Assembly (NCBI RefSeq): GCF_918698115.1 | Contig: NZ_CAKKLV010000006.1 | Span: 1 to 64,000, forward strand | Direction of reading: 5' to 3' | Source of the DNA: Peribacillus sp. Bi96 | Lineage (GTDB): Bacteria > Bacillota > Bacilli > Bacillales > DSM-1321 | Length of the DNA stretch: 64,000 nucleotides | Part shown: piece after piece, positions 27,542 through 37,204 of the stretch | Position numbering within the stretch: position 1 is the first letter of the stretch | Layout: each line of letters begins with the position of its first letter | The notes under the pieces: model-generated | Database searches by the model: none | Told to the model about the DNA's origin: nothing | What the model saw: the letters and a program-made list of their open reading frames with translations, nothing else | Translations under genes and position numbers: made by a program

Positions 27542-28345
27542 TTAAGGTCCGGAAGTACCTGATAAGTATTTGTCGAACACTTCCTTGTGCAGCCCCGGTT
27601 TAGAAACGAAAAGGGAGTCACCTTCTAGAAAATCCAATTTGTTGCCTTTAATATTACTTACTTCCCCGCCCACTTCCTCAACAAGCAGAACTCCTCCGGC
27701 AAAGTCCCAAGGCTTGAGCCTCATGGTTATATACGCATCAATCCTGCCAGCTGCCACGAATGCGAGCTCCAATGCTGCCGAGCCATATGAACGTGTCCCT
27801 CGTGCATCACGGACAAGTGGTGCTAGCAGACTTGGGTCAATCCTTCGGTTTTCCGTTACCCAGCTTGCATTTATGGAAATGATGGATTTACTAACAGACG
27901 CCTCTTCAAGAGAAGGGAGCCTTTGATCATTCATGTAGGCCCCCTGCCCCTTAATCACATGATATAATTCATCACTAACAACATCATAGACCATGCCAAT
28001 TTTCCCGACACCATCCTCATAAACACCAAGAGAAATGGCAAAATTCCGCTGTTGATGAATGAAGTTCAATGTTCCATCAATCGGATCGATGATCCATACC
28101 GTTCCTTTTAGCTCTTTAATATCATGGCCCATTCCCTCTTCCCCAAAAATCCGGTGTTCAGGAAAGACTTCGCCAATTTTATCGCAAAAAAACTTCTCTA
28201 TTCCCTTATCCATATTTGTAACCAAATCATTAGGATTCGATTTCATTTCAATATTCAATATGGTTGTAAATGACGCCCTTAGCCTCGATCCCGCTTCTTT
28301 CATCCATAATTTTGCATATGTATCCATTTCCTTAACCGATGCCAT
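27542..28345 (-). CDS. suhB: Inositol monophosphatase family protein (SuhB/YktC)
   Basis: A Mg-dependent sugar phosphatase of the IMPase family, 267 residues. The metal site residues are visible: Glu in GEEG (about 74), the signature WIIDPIDGTLNF, and WDFAGG near residue 215. In B. subtilis YktC has myo-inositol-1-phosphatase activity and accepts NADP. ATG 28345 follows GGACGGGG; the longer frame to 28429 has no signal. Monocistronic in appearance. Confidence 0.95.
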   Translation of the reverse strand: MASVKEMDTYAKLWMKEAGSRLRASFTTILNIEMKSNPNDLVTNMDKGIEKFFCDKIGEVFPEHRIFGEEGMGHDIKELKGTVWIIDPIDGTLNFIHQQRNFAISLGVYEDGVGKIGMVYDVVSDELYHVIKGQGAYMNDQRLPSLEEASVSKSIISINASWVTENRRIDPSLLAPLVRDARGTRSYGSAALELAFVAAGRIDAYITMRLKPWDFAGGVLLVEEVGGEVSNIKGNKLDFLEGDSLFVSKPGLHKEVFDKYLSGTSGP

Positions 28346-28638
28346 TATATATCCCCGTCCTTTATGATCAGAAACTGCATAAAAAATGATCCTCTTATAA
28401 AGATTAAAGCAAATATAACTTGTCTTCAAGTTTTTAACATCTTAAATTTTCCATTTTTAAAAACCTATTGATTAATGAAGGTAATATTACCTAGCCATTT
28501 ACCCCTTTAAGGGAAAGTCGACATACACACCTTTCAACCATTGCCACTTCTCGGACGTCCCCCTTCCTTATTATTAGGATGAAACACGATGATGTTTGAT
28601 AATAAGACCATCTTATATATATTGGACATTTAATGAAA
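28346..28638. other. Intergenic suhB / ykzI
   Basis: About 290 bp of AT-rich DNA with no ORF. It should hold the suhB promoter on the - strand; I see no convincing hexamer pair. Confidence 0.5.
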
Positions 28639-28675
28639 AACGGACACATTATTTTTTATAAAATAAGTGTCCGTT
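28639..28675 (-). terminator. Terminator downstream of the ykzI-position gene
   Basis: AACGGACAC pairs with GTGTCCGTT over an AT-rich loop that can extend the stem. TTTTT follows on the - strand. Confidence 0.85.
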
Positions 28676-28756
28676 CATCTATAATGAAATTCTTTGTATT
28701 GAAATTGATTCATTTCTTTCAGTCATTCTCCTTCACGATCTCTGCAGCCAGACATT

Positions 28757-28954
28757 TTACAAGGCTTTCAGTTTCAATAATTCCAACCTAATGCGCTCAA
28801 GCCTTTGCTTGCATTGTGACCTCTTTTGGTCATTCTCTTCACCAATTGCTTCAAAAAGGGTTGCTAATTCATAGTCCATTTCCATTCTTAACACTGCAGC
28901 TCTATGTCTTTCAACTTCTTTAGCCTTTAATGCTTGGTTCATGACTTGTTTCAT
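28757..28954 (-). CDS. ykzI: Small coiled-coil protein, ykzI position
   Basis: About 65 residues, almost wholly helical and rich in Lys, Arg, Glu and Leu (ERIRLELLKLKAL at the end), so a short coiled coil is likely. ATG 28954 is 10 nt behind AAGGGAG; ATG 28963 is too close to it. B. subtilis has the small gene ykzI between yktB and yktC (suhB) in exactly this place, and I assign the symbol by position and size. Function unknown. Confidence 0.65.
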   Translation of the reverse strand: MKQVMNQALKAKEVERHRAAVLRMEMDYELATLFEAIGEENDQKRSQCKQRLERIRLELLKLKAL

Positions 28955-29154
28955 AATTAACATTCTCCCTTCATCAATTAACGTAATTTTCTGAATTTAT
29001 TTATATTTTATCATATGTCTTCCTTACACAAATAGCAACTAATTTGTGTTGTAACCCATAAGGAATTTTGCTGCGCCAATCCAAATCGTATTTTTTAAAT
29101 TTTATTTTTACTTATGCTACAATATGTGCAGATATTACGGTAGGAGAGATGATA

Positions 29155-29775
29155 ATGAATATAGCAAGTTTTACAGCTGATGATTTTAACGTTTTTAAAA
29201 TTGATGGATTGGAACCACGTATGGATGCTTTAAAAGAACGGATCCAACCTAAATTGCAAGCTCTCGGAGAGCACTTTTCACAACGGCTGTCGGTAATGAC
29301 GGGGGATGAAATGTTCCCCCATGTTGCAAAGCATGCTCGAAGGACAGTGAATCCTCCTAAGGATACATGGGTCGCTTTCGCTGCAAACAGCCGAGGCTAC
29401 AAAATGATGCCGCATTTTCAAATTGGGTTGTGGGAAACGCATATGTTCATTTGGTACGCTGTCATTTATGAGGCTCCTAATAAAATGGAAATCGGAAAGA
29501 GTCTGGAACAACAGGCGGACCGTTTAGTAAAAAGCATTCCCTCCCATTATGTTTGGTCAATGGATCATACAAAACCTGAAGTCATCCCTCATGAGTCTCT
29601 TGGTGTCGAGGATTTGAATGTAATGTTCCATCGTTTGCAAACTGTTAAGAAAGCAGAAATCCTTTGTGGTATACAAATTTCCCGTGATGATGCCATTCAG
29701 TTAAATGATGATGATTTCATTAAAACCATTCAAGATGCGTTTGAACATCTTTTACCCTTATATAAATTAACTTAA
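29155..29775 (+). CDS. yktB: YktB family protein (UPF0637 / DUF1054)
   Basis: A 206-residue cytoplasmic protein of the UPF0637 family, which has a known crystal fold but no assigned reaction. Typical text includes FTADDFNVFKIDGLEPRM, HVAKHARRTVNPPKDTW and PHFQIGLWETH. ATG 29155 has TAGGAGAG at 6 nt; the frame extends upstream without a signal. In B. subtilis yktA follows closely; here the trp operon and a repeat separate them. Confidence 0.93.
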   Translation: MNIASFTADDFNVFKIDGLEPRMDALKERIQPKLQALGEHFSQRLSVMTGDEMFPHVAKHARRTVNPPKDTWVAFAANSRGYKMMPHFQIGLWETHMFIWYAVIYEAPNKMEIGKSLEQQADRLVKSIPSHYVWSMDHTKPEVIPHESLGVEDLNVMFHRLQTVKKAEILCGIQISRDDAIQLNDDDFIKTIQDAFEHLLPLYKLT

Positions 29776-29862
29776 ACACATTATCCATTCGCATTCGACA
29801 AGAATTACGGGACAAGAATTACGGGATGATGATTCATTTCATCCTTAAAACTGGTTAAGTAA

Positions 29863-29886
29863 AGGGGAGCCTCCATGGCTCCCCTT
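29863..29886. repeat. Hairpin AAGGGGAGCC..GGCTCCCCTT, left copy
   Basis: An imperfect palindrome of about 24 bp behind yktB. It recurs almost exactly at 30346-30370 and the two copies enclose a 0.5-kb block of repeat DNA. It has no T-run on the + strand, so it is a poor terminator. Confidence 0.8.
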
Positions 29887-29889
29887 CAG

Positions 29890-30068
29890 ACTGCATGCAA
29901 ACTCGATAAAAATTGAGTTTGTCTGCAGTTTTTTTATAGATTTTACGATTTAAACTTTCCCTCCAGGCACTCGCTTTCCGCGAGCGGTCCGGGAGCCTCC
30001 TTGGCGCTTTGCGGGTCTCCCTTGGAAGCATATTCCCGCAGGAGTCTCGCACCTTCCGTTCCAATCAA
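29890..30068 (-). repeat. Dispersed repeat, copy A
   Basis: A repeat of about 180 bp, read on the - strand. It starts TTGATTGGAACGGAAGGTG, contains CGAGACTCCTGCGGG and GGAAAGCGAGTGCCTG, and ends in a hairpin with ACTGCAGACAAACTC. The same element occurs at 54572-54760 in the opposite orientation. Such sequences are familiar from many Bacillus genomes. The short - strand frame that crosses it (29855-30064) is not a real gene. Confidence 0.85.
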
Positions 30069-30345
30069 CTTAGTTTTAACCGTCAGATAGAACTTCTCTA
30101 CGTTCGGGAAAACTATGAGGAACGCATTAAGATACTGACTTGTATTGAACAGATTTTCTATCGCATATTAAAGACTGCTACGGAGAAAAAGCTAATAAGT
30201 TAAGACCACATTTTCGTTGAATCCTCACATATGAAATCTAATGCGGATAAGAGGAAATTTGAAAAGAAAATAGTTCAAAAAGAAATGCGATCCAATCAAG
30301 ATCGTCTCCAAAGACCATTCCAAAACCTTTTTGTCTACAAACTGA
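30069..30345 (+). pseudogene. Decayed protein-coding scrap next to repeat copy A
   Basis: Between the repeat and the right-hand hairpin, the + strand encodes a short protein-like piece (IELLYVRENYEERIKI ... ATEKK, up to 30203). It has no start of its own outside the repeat. The DNA at 30099-30119 resembles 54534-54555 beside repeat copy B, where the frame is an IS1182-type transposase end. I read it as the remnant of a similar transposase 3' end. Tentative. Confidence 0.4.
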
Positions 30346-30370
30346 AAGGGGAGCCTCCGTGGCTCCCCTT
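30346..30370. repeat. Hairpin AAGGGGAGCC..GGCTCCCCTT, right copy
   Basis: Second copy of the 29863-29886 palindrome with one base change in the loop, 4 bp from the trpA stop codon. It may serve as the trp operon 3' end, though the U-tract is on the + strand. Confidence 0.8.
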
Positions 30371-30373
30371 TTC

Positions 30374-31153
30374 TTATTTTCGCACTAAACCTTTACTAGC
30401 TTGGATCAATTCACTGATTTGATTTTCTTTCCCTGTTTCAAAGCATTCAATGATCTTGCTGCCGACTATGACACCATCACAGGATTGTATCGCATCACGG
30501 ACATGGTCTGGCGTCGAAATGCCAAACCCAGCAAGAACGGGAACGGGACTTAGGTCTTTTACCTTCTTTAGATAGCCTCCGAGTTCTCCTCCAAACACGT
30601 CACGGGTACCAGTAATGCCTTTGACTGTAACTGCGTAGATAAAGCCCTCTGCCCCTGCTGTAATCTCTGTGATACGCTCTTGGGAAGACGTGAGTGTCAC
30701 AAGTCGGATAAGCAAGATTCCAGCAGTTTTTATCGATGAAAAGATCGCTTCTTCTTCAATCGGTAAATCGGGGATGATGCACCCGGAAATTCCAGCTTGT
30801 AGACAATCTTCCGTAAACTCTTTAAGACCATAGGCCATGATAGAATTTGAATAACCCATCAAAATGATTGGAATGTTTACATCATTTTTGATTTCCATCA
30901 CTTTTTTCAGGACATCCTTTAAAGTTGTACCATTCTTTAAAGAACGGATGCCAGCCTGTTGGATAACCGGTCCATCAGCAACAGGGTCAGAGAATGGTAT
31001 ACCTAGTTCAACAGCTGTTGCCCCGCTCTTTTCCAGGAAAAGAAGCTGGCTTTTTAACCTGTCAAGACCTCCATCACCTGCCATGATATAAGGAATGAAT
31101 GCTTTTTCCTGATTAGTCTGACAGTCTTCAAGCGCTTTTGTTAATTTATTCAT
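30374..31153 (-). CDS. trpA: Tryptophan synthase alpha subunit
   Basis: Cleaves indole-3-glycerol phosphate to indole and glyceraldehyde 3-phosphate. The 259-residue TIM barrel carries the catalytic Glu in [18 protein letters not shown] and the Asp in [10 protein letters not shown], with the phosphate loop GFGIST. It overlaps trpB by 8 bp and closes the trpEGDCFBA operon. Confidence 0.98.
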   Translation of the reverse strand: MNKLTKALEDCQTNQEKAFIPYIMAGDGGLDRLKSQLLFLEKSGATAVELGIPFSDPVADGPVIQQAGIRSLKNGTTLKDVLKKVMEIKNDVNIPIILMGYSNSIMAYGLKEFTEDCLQAGISGCIIPDLPIEEEAIFSSIKTAGILLIRLVTLTSSQERITEITAGAEGFIYAVTVKGITGTRDVFGGELGGYLKKVKDLSPVPVLAGFGISTPDHVRDAIQSCDGVIVGSKIIECFETGKENQISELIQASKGLVRK

Positions 31154-32351
31154 GCTCGCTACCCCCTATTAATGATTGGACCGTTTCTACATCCTTATCT
31201 CCCCGGCCAGATAGGCAAATCACCAACCCAGTTCCTTTTCCCATTTCTTTGGCAAGTTTTAAACCGTAGGAAATGGCATGTGAACTTTCCAATGCAGGGA
31301 TGATCCCTTCCTCCCTTGAGAGCATCACTAAAGCTTCCAATGCTTCATCATCGGTAACTGAAGTATATTCCACCCGATTGGTATCTTTTAAGTAACTATG
31401 TTCAGGTCCGACCCCTGGATAGTCCAACCCAGCTGAAATTGAATGTGCTTCCTGGATCTGTCCATCTTCATTCTGCAATACATACATGAATGCCCCATGA
31501 AGCACCCCAGGTTTGCCCTTTGTCAAACTTGAAGCATGCAAATGTGTATCCAATCCATGACCTGCCGCTTCCACTCCATATAATTTAACCGTTTCATCCT
31601 CAATGAAGGGATAAAACATCCCCATTGCATTGCTTCCCCCTCCTATGCATGCGACTACTGCATCCGGAAGGGAATGGACCGCCTCGGTATACTGCCGCTT
31701 TGTTTCTTTGCCTATCACGCTTTGAAAATCCCGTACAATGACTGGGAATGGATGCGGCCCAAGAACGGATCCCATTATATAATGAGTGTCATCCACATTA
31801 GCTACCCAATATCGTAACGCCTCATTTACTGCATCCTTTAATGTCCCGCTTCCTTGTGATACTGATATGACCTTTGCTCCCAAAAGCTCCATCCGGAACA
31901 CATTCAATTTTTGTCTCCTGATATCTTCCTCACCCATAAAAATGATGCATTCCAACTTCAGCAAAGCACACACTGTTGCGGTAGCTACTCCATGCTGTCC
32001 TGCACCCGTTTCGGCAATCACCTTTTTCTTGCCCATTTTCTGAGTCAGCAAAGCCTGACCGATCGTATTATTGATTTTGTGGGCTCCTGTATGATTCAAG
32101 TCCTCACGCTTCAGATAAATATCGGCACCACCAGCTAGTTTCGTTAGGTTCTCAGCAAAATAAAGAGGTGTCTCCCGACCGATATATTGTTTCAGGTAAT
32201 AACTCAGCTGCTCTTGGAATTCCGGATCTTTTTTAGATTGATCATACACTTCTTCTAGCTCCGTAATCGCCGCCATTAAAGTTTCCGGAACAAAACGGCC
32301 TCCATATGCTCCAAAATGTCCAGTTTTGTCAGGCTGTGTATAAGTACTCAT
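31146..32351 (-). CDS. trpB: Tryptophan synthase beta subunit
   Basis: PLP enzyme that condenses indole with serine. The 401-residue protein has the Schiff-base lysine in [15 protein letters not shown], the tunnel and phosphate-binding loop [10 protein letters not shown], and the catalytic Glu in [12 protein letters not shown] 32351 ([11 protein letters not shown]) is 8 nt behind AGAGGA and 4 bp past the trpF stop; the upstream in-frame codon to 32390 lies inside trpF without a signal. Confidence 0.98.
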   Translation of the reverse strand: MSTYTQPDKTGHFGAYGGRFVPETLMAAITELEEVYDQSKKDPEFQEQLSYYLKQYIGRETPLYFAENLTKLAGGADIYLKREDLNHTGAHKINNTIGQALLTQKMGKKKVIAETGAGQHGVATATVCALLKLECIIFMGEEDIRRQKLNVFRMELLGAKVISVSQGSGTLKDAVNEALRYWVANVDDTHYIMGSVLGPHPFPVIVRDFQSVIGKETKRQYTEAVHSLPDAVVACIGGGSNAMGMFYPFIEDETVKLYGVEAAGHGLDTHLHASSLTKGKPGVLHGAFMYVLQNEDGQIQEAHSISAGLDYPGVGPEHSYLKDTNRVEYTSVTDDEALEALVMLSREEGIIPALESSHAISYGLKLAKEMGKGTGLVICLSGRGDKDVETVQSLIGGSEHE

Positions 32352-32355
32352 CAAT

Positions 32356-32970
32356 TCATTCCTCTTTTCCGGCTGTATATTTCGCCTCATTAATAAATGC
32401 TTTTATTTTTACAGCATCTTTCAATCCGTTTGTTTCAACACCACTAGCTACGTCAACACCGAATGGTGAAACAGCACTAATCGCTTTTCCCACATTTTCC
32501 GGAGTCAGCCCTCCTGCAAGAATTACCTTCCCCCGGGGCAGATCCGCTTGGCGGATCATATCCCAATCCAAAGTCAGACCCTTGCCGGAAGAACCTTTAG
32601 GAAGATCTACTAAAAGCAAATCAGCTGGGTACTCATGAAGGTTTTCAAGATCTTTCTTTGACTGGATAGAAAAGGCCTTGATCACCGGGAGGGGCATTCT
32701 GCGAGCAAAGCTGGCAGACTCGTTACCATGCAGCTGAATATAATCCAATCCTGCAATTTCAGCACATCTTATTACTTCTTGCTCCGTTTGATTGGCAAAC
32801 ACTCCGACTTTTTTAACATGTCCAGGTAGATTCACTCCCACTTCTGCTACCAATTCAGGTTCGACTTTCCTGCTGCTCTCGGCAAAAATGAATCCAATGA
32901 AATCGGCCCCGGATTTAACAGCTTCTTGTGCTGCAGCCAATGTTTTTATTCCGCAAATTTTCACTAACAT
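32356..32970 (-). CDS. trpF: Phosphoribosylanthranilate isomerase
   Basis: Amadori rearrangement of PRA to CdRP. The 204-residue barrel begins [16 protein letters not shown] with catalytic Cys7, and has the catalytic Asp in LLLVDLPKG (about 126). GLTPENV and GVDVASGVE form the phosphate site. Lies between trpC (10 bp gap) and trpB (4 bp gap). Confidence 0.97.
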   Translation of the reverse strand: MLVKICGIKTLAAAQEAVKSGADFIGFIFAESSRKVEPELVAEVGVNLPGHVKKVGVFANQTEQEVIRCAEIAGLDYIQLHGNESASFARRMPLPVIKAFSIQSKKDLENLHEYPADLLLVDLPKGSSGKGLTLDWDMIRQADLPRGKVILAGGLTPENVGKAISAVSPFGVDVASGVETNGLKDAVKIKAFINEAKYTAGKEE

Positions 32971-32980
32971 ATTAATCTCC

Positions 32981-33757
32981 TTAAATACTCATTTGCAATT
33001 CGGCCATCGTATATGGAAGATTTGGTGAAGTCATCAATGTCTCTCCCACTAGAATTCCCTTAGCACCAGCTTCCTTCACACGAAAAACGTCTTCTTTTGT
33101 CTTGATTCCACTTTCACTGATAATGATGTGGCGTTTTGGATCAAGTAACTTCGCCAGTCGTTCCGTGACAGACAAATCCACTTTGAATGTCTTTAAATTC
33201 CGATTGTTAATCCCTATGAGCTCTGCATTTAGTTCGAGTGCTTGTTCTAATTCTGCTTCATCATGGACTTCCGTTAAGACTTCAAGCCCTTTATTTTTTG
33301 CATATTCATATAATTCATGAAGACGTTTTTTAGAAAGTGCCGCGACAATTAATAGAATGATGGTTGCACCCGCTTGTGAGGCACGATCGATTTGGATTTC
33401 ATCGATGATGAAATCTTTGCACAACCTTGGAATTTGTATGGCCTCACTTACGGATTTCAAATCGTCAATGGAGCCTTTAAAAAAAACCTCATCCGTCAAA
33501 ACGGATATCGCTGACGCCCCGCCCTTTTCATATGAAAGAGCCTGCTCGATCGGATTGACATCCATTTTAATGTCCCCTTTCGAAGGGGAAGCCCGTTTTA
33601 TTTCCGCGATGACCGCCATCGATTTCGCCGTTTTCAAACTTTCTATAAGAGATGGTCTGACTATGTCGATCATTATGGAATCATCTAATTTCAATTCCTT
33701 TAATTTTGCGACCTCGACCTTTTTCTGTTCGATGATTTTCGTTAAGATATTTTCCAT
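32981..33757 (-). CDS. trpC: Indole-3-glycerol phosphate synthase
   Basis: Closes CdRP to indole-3-glycerol phosphate. The 258-residue barrel shows VIAEIKRASPSKGDI with the catalytic Glu and Lys, LCKDFIID with the catalytic Lys, and IGINNRNLKTF and ISESGI. Immediately follows trpD with no gap (stop 33758, start 33757). Confidence 0.98.
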   Translation of the reverse strand: MENILTKIIEQKKVEVAKLKELKLDDSIMIDIVRPSLIESLKTAKSMAVIAEIKRASPSKGDIKMDVNPIEQALSYEKGGASAISVLTDEVFFKGSIDDLKSVSEAIQIPRLCKDFIIDEIQIDRASQAGATIILLIVAALSKKRLHELYEYAKNKGLEVLTEVHDEAELEQALELNAELIGINNRNLKTFKVDLSVTERLAKLLDPKRHIIISESGIKTKEDVFRVKEAGAKGILVGETLMTSPNLPYTMAELQMSI

Positions 33758-34780
33758 TTACATGACCACCTTATTTCTTTTGCCATAAGCAATTAGATTT
33801 TCTAATTTTGTTAAAGCCAAACCACTATCCAGGCTTTCTTTGGCCATGGAGATTCCTTTTTTAATCGTGTCTGCCGTTCCATGTGCGTATAACCCCAACC
33901 CCGCATTCAATAAAACCGTATCACGATAGGCTCCTTTTTCCCCTTTTAGAAGGCGAAGCATAATATCGGCATTTTGTTTGGCGTCGCCGCCACGAATCGC
34001 ATCATTTCCGTATATCGGCAGACCCACTTCTTCAGGATGCAGCGTAAACGGGATAATATCTCCTTGTTCCAATAACACAAGTGAATTCTCTCCCTGCAGG
34101 CTTGCTTCATCCATAAAACCGGCACCATTGATCACGACTGCACGTGCCCTGCCTAATTTATGTAGGACTTCTGCGAATAGCTCTAGCATATCGCGCCTAT
34201 TAATTCCCATTAATTGCGTGTCGAGTTGGACGGGATTCGTCAAAGGACCTATTAGATTAAAAATGGTCGGAATCTTCAATTCTTTCCTCACTTTCATGAT
34301 CCGTGCAATATTAGGATGGACGGATGGGGCAAATAAGAAAGTGATCCCATTTTCCTCCAACTGCTCTTTTAACACGTCAGGCTCCAAGTACAAATTAACG
34401 CCTAACTCTTCCAATACATCTGCACTGCCAGTTTTACTTGATATGCTTCGGTTTCCATGTTTGGCAACCTTGACACCTGCCCCAGCCAGCACGAAGGCTG
34501 ATGCGGTACTTATATTAAAGCTTTGTGATCCATCTCCACCCGTTCCGCAATTATCCATTACATTAAGGGAGCTTGTTTTCACACTTCTTGCTTCTTTTCT
34601 CATGACTCGGACAAGGCTTGCTATTTCTCCTGCCGTTTCTCCTTTGGATTTTAGGGCAATGATGAAAGCTGCCATCTCGCTTTCAGTGATATCTTTAGAA
34701 AATAACGCTTGGGCTGCTCTGCTCATCTCATCTTCCGTCAATGTTTGACGCTCTGCTAACTTTGCTAAATACTCCTTCAC
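33758..34780 (-). CDS. trpD: Anthranilate phosphoribosyltransferase
   Basis: Transfers phosphoribose from PRPP to anthranilate. The 340-residue protein contains the PRPP loop [17 protein letters not shown], then [21 protein letters not shown] and the second metal site GFMDEAS. GTG start with GGGGGAG upstream. A long antisense frame (33978-34748) is only a shadow. Confidence 0.98.
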   Translation of the reverse strand: MKEYLAKLAERQTLTEDEMSRAAQALFSKDITESEMAAFIIALKSKGETAGEIASLVRVMRKEARSVKTSSLNVMDNCGTGGDGSQSFNISTASAFVLAGAGVKVAKHGNRSISSKTGSADVLEELGVNLYLEPDVLKEQLEENGITFLFAPSVHPNIARIMKVRKELKIPTIFNLIGPLTNPVQLDTQLMGINRRDMLELFAEVLHKLGRARAVVINGAGFMDEASLQGENSLVLLEQGDIIPFTLHPEEVGLPIYGNDAIRGGDAKQNADIMLRLLKGEKGAYRDTVLLNAGLGLYAHGTADTIKKGISMAKESLDSGLALTKLENLIAYGKRNKVVM

Positions 34781-34808
34781 CGCTAACTCCCCCAGTCGTT
34801 TTTTTTAT

Positions 34809-35414
34809 TTATAAAATGGATTGTTTCTTCTCTGATTGAAAGGTTTCGGCAATCTTATAAAATTGATGTAATAATTCCTTGCCGATTTTAGTCCCGATTG
34901 ATTCAGGGTGGAACTGTAAACCGTATAGCGGGAAATCTTGATGTTTCAGGGCCATGATTTCCCCATCATCCAGTGCTACTGCCGTCTCGGTTAGTTCATT
35001 TGGCAAACTACCCCTTTCGACTACAAGTGAATGGTAACGCATCACTGGGAATTGTAATTCCTGATTGGCAAATACCCCTTTTCCATCATGCTCGATAATC
35101 GATGTTTTCCCGTGCATGATCTGTTTTGCCCCAACCACGTTCGCTCCAAAAACTGCACCAATGGCCTGATGCCCCAGACATATCCCTAAAAGCGGAACCT
35201 TCTCATAAAAATTACCGATGATATCCATACTGATACCAGCATCTTCCGGACGGCCGGGACCCGGGGAAATGACGATAGCCATTGGATTCATTTCCTTGAT
35301 TTCAGCAATGGTGATTTCATCATTTCTTTTTACGATGATATCTTTTTCCACTTCCCCTAAATATTGATAAAGGTTGAAAGTGAACGAGTCATAGTTATCA
35401 ATTAATAAAATCAT
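34809..35414 (-). CDS. trpG: Anthranilate synthase glutamine amidotransferase subunit
   Basis: Class I glutamine amidotransferase, 201 residues. The triad is visible: Cys in LLGICLGHQAIG (about 82) and His and Glu in LQFHPESI (about 170). It supplies ammonia to TrpE. It overlaps trpE by ATGA. In B. subtilis the amidotransferase is PabA from the folate operon and serves both pathways; a copy inside the trp operon is a real difference. It might still serve folate synthesis if no separate pabA exists. Confidence 0.96.
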   Translation of the reverse strand: MILLIDNYDSFTFNLYQYLGEVEKDIIVKRNDEITIAEIKEMNPMAIVISPGPGRPEDAGISMDIIGNFYEKVPLLGICLGHQAIGAVFGANVVGAKQIMHGKTSIIEHDGKGVFANQELQFPVMRYHSLVVERGSLPNELTETAVALDDGEIMALKHQDFPLYGLQFHPESIGTKIGKELLHQFYKIAETFQSEKKQSIL

Positions 35415-36805
35415 TTTGTGTGAACCTCCATTAGAGCGCGTGCTTTATTTTGTGTTTCCTCATACTCCGTTTTTGGATCTGAATCATATACAATTCCTGC
35501 CCCTGCCTGCACATAGGCCTTGCCATCTTTAATGATCATCGTCCGAATGGCTAAAGCCATATCCAGATCCCCTCCGAAACCTATGAATCCTATTGAGCCG
35601 GAATACATCCCTCGTTTGCAATTTTCAAGTTCATTGATGATTTGCATTGCCCTGATTTTAGGGGCTCCTGAAACGGTTCCAGCAGGAAGGCAGACAGTCA
35701 AAGCATCTAAACTCGTGAAACCTTCCCTAAGCTTTCCACTAACCTTCGAAGCAATATGCATGACATGCTGATATCTTTGAATTTCCATTTCCTCAGTAAG
35801 GTGGATAGAACCTATTTCGCAAACCCTCCCAAGATCATTTCTTCCCAAATCAACAAGCATCCTATGTTCAGCAAGTTCCTTTTCATCCATCAGTAAACTC
35901 TTTTCCAAGCCCTTATCTTCTTCGTCCGTTTTCCCCCTCGGCCGTGTACCTGCAATGGGATTAACATGAACCATTCCTGAAGAAACACTGATCAAACTTT
36001 CTGGAGACGAGCCTAAAATGGTATAGTCACCAAATTCAATATAAAACATATAAGGAGATGGGTTGGCTAACCTCAGACGACGGTAAGCATCGAAAGGCTC
36101 CCCATCGAAGTCCGCTTTAAATCTTTGTGATAAAACAACCTGGAACACTTCACCAGCAACAATCGCTGCTTTAACTTCAAGAACCAATTTCTCGAATTCT
36201 TCTTGACTGAAATTCGACTTGAATTCCAAATATTCCGACGATATTTCCTTCGAAGGTTTACTTGGCTGGTTGATTTTTTCCTTCATCCCCAATAAGCTTT
36301 TTTCACTATCTTCTTCCGCAGTCAAAAGATGAATCTTCTGCAGCACATGATCGAATATATACAGTTCCTTAAAAAAAAGAAAATGAGCATCAGGCATTTG
36401 TAGTGAATCTGAGGGCACAGAACCAATATTTTCATATAGGCGAATGATATCGTAGCCCATATATCCGATTGCTCCCCCATTAAATGGCGGAAGATGTACG
36501 GGGGCATCTCCTATCTCCACTAACAATTCATTTTTTAGAAACTCAATGATGTTGATGTTCTTTACGATTTGGTCACCTGTTTTTGGATCTTTTACATATA
36601 CTTGTTCAGCAAATGATGTTACCTCCAGATATGGGTTTGAACCTAGATAAGAGTAGCGACCATTGTCATGATGCGAATTTGAACTTTCCAATAAAAATTT
36701 CTGTTCATCATCTAATTTCTGAAATATGGCGATCGGTGTGTGAATATCTCCTTCAATGGTTTCCATTTTGAAGCGGAGTATTTTTTTTTCATCCAAATTG
36801 TTCAT
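35411..36805 (-). CDS. trpE: Anthranilate synthase component I
   Basis: Chorismate-using enzyme, 464 residues, somewhat shorter than the 500-520 usual for TrpE. The N-terminal half is compact; the catalytic half has VVLSQRF, GSSPESL, NPIAGTRPRG and the HRMLVDLGRNDLGRV helix, then PAGTVSGAPKIRAM. ATG 36805 has AGGAGG 8 nt upstream and gives MNNLDEKK. First gene of the operon, behind two T-box leaders. Pabb is an alternative by fold, but the operon context decides for TrpE. Confidence 0.96.
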   Translation of the reverse strand: MNNLDEKKILRFKMETIEGDIHTPIAIFQKLDDEQKFLLESSNSHHDNGRYSYLGSNPYLEVTSFAEQVYVKDPKTGDQIVKNINIIEFLKNELLVEIGDAPVHLPPFNGGAIGYMGYDIIRLYENIGSVPSDSLQMPDAHFLFFKELYIFDHVLQKIHLLTAEEDSEKSLLGMKEKINQPSKPSKEISSEYLEFKSNFSQEEFEKLVLEVKAAIVAGEVFQVVLSQRFKADFDGEPFDAYRRLRLANPSPYMFYIEFGDYTILGSSPESLISVSSGMVHVNPIAGTRPRGKTDEEDKGLEKSLLMDEKELAEHRMLVDLGRNDLGRVCEIGSIHLTEEMEIQRYQHVMHIASKVSGKLREGFTSLDALTVCLPAGTVSGAPKIRAMQIINELENCKRGMYSGSIGFIGFGGDLDMALAIRTMIIKDGKAYVQAGAGIVYDSDPKTEYEETQNKARALMEVHTK

Positions 36806-36914
36806 CAAAATTACCTCCTGATACTTATTATGGTCATGTAAACTGCCGGTAGCCGTACCCTAATAGCATCCATTAATTTGTTAATACTGCGTTTTCACTA
36901 AAAGGTATTGAAAA

Positions 36915-37190
36915 TCCATAAAAAAATCCCCTGCAAACACAAATATGTGTCTGCAGAGGACGGAATACCGCGGTGCCACCTCAAGTTGGAAAAACGTATC
37001 ATTTTTCCCTCTTAAGCAAGAAATCAAAATTTCTTACCAAAACCCTTTAACGGAGGCTACCGAGTTTCCCTACTTATTTCAAGAAACCACTCATAAGTCC
37101 ATTCATCTTCTTATATCGTACCGGTTTCCACCAATCCCGGTTCTCTGTTACGCATCTAAAAAGATTACTACTCTTATTCATAGATTTAAT
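36915..37190 (-). promoter_or_regulatory. T-box leader 2 (proximal) of the trp operon, UGG specifier
   Basis: Transcribed on the - strand. The T-box core TGGCACCGCGGTA is at 36966-36978, followed by an intrinsic terminator CTCTGCAGACACA ... TGTGTTTGCAGGGG with a T-run (36925-36960). Stem I upstream contains GAGTAGTA, AGAGAACCGGG and the specifier loop GAATGGAC with TGG at 37099-37101. TGG is the Trp codon, so uncharged tRNA-Trp should promote readthrough. Confidence 0.9.
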
Positions 37191-37204
37191 TATCATTATC
37201 ATAA

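Noticed and set aside
29855-30064. Frame through repeat copy A (and 54576-54782 through copy B)
   Set aside because: The two translations resemble each other only because the DNA is a repeat. The reading frames differ in length, lack ribosome sites and do not look like a protein family.
33978-34748. 256-codon frame antisense to trpD
   Set aside because: Lies fully inside a clear trpD and has low-complexity Ser/Pro/Asn text typical of antisense frames. No start signal.
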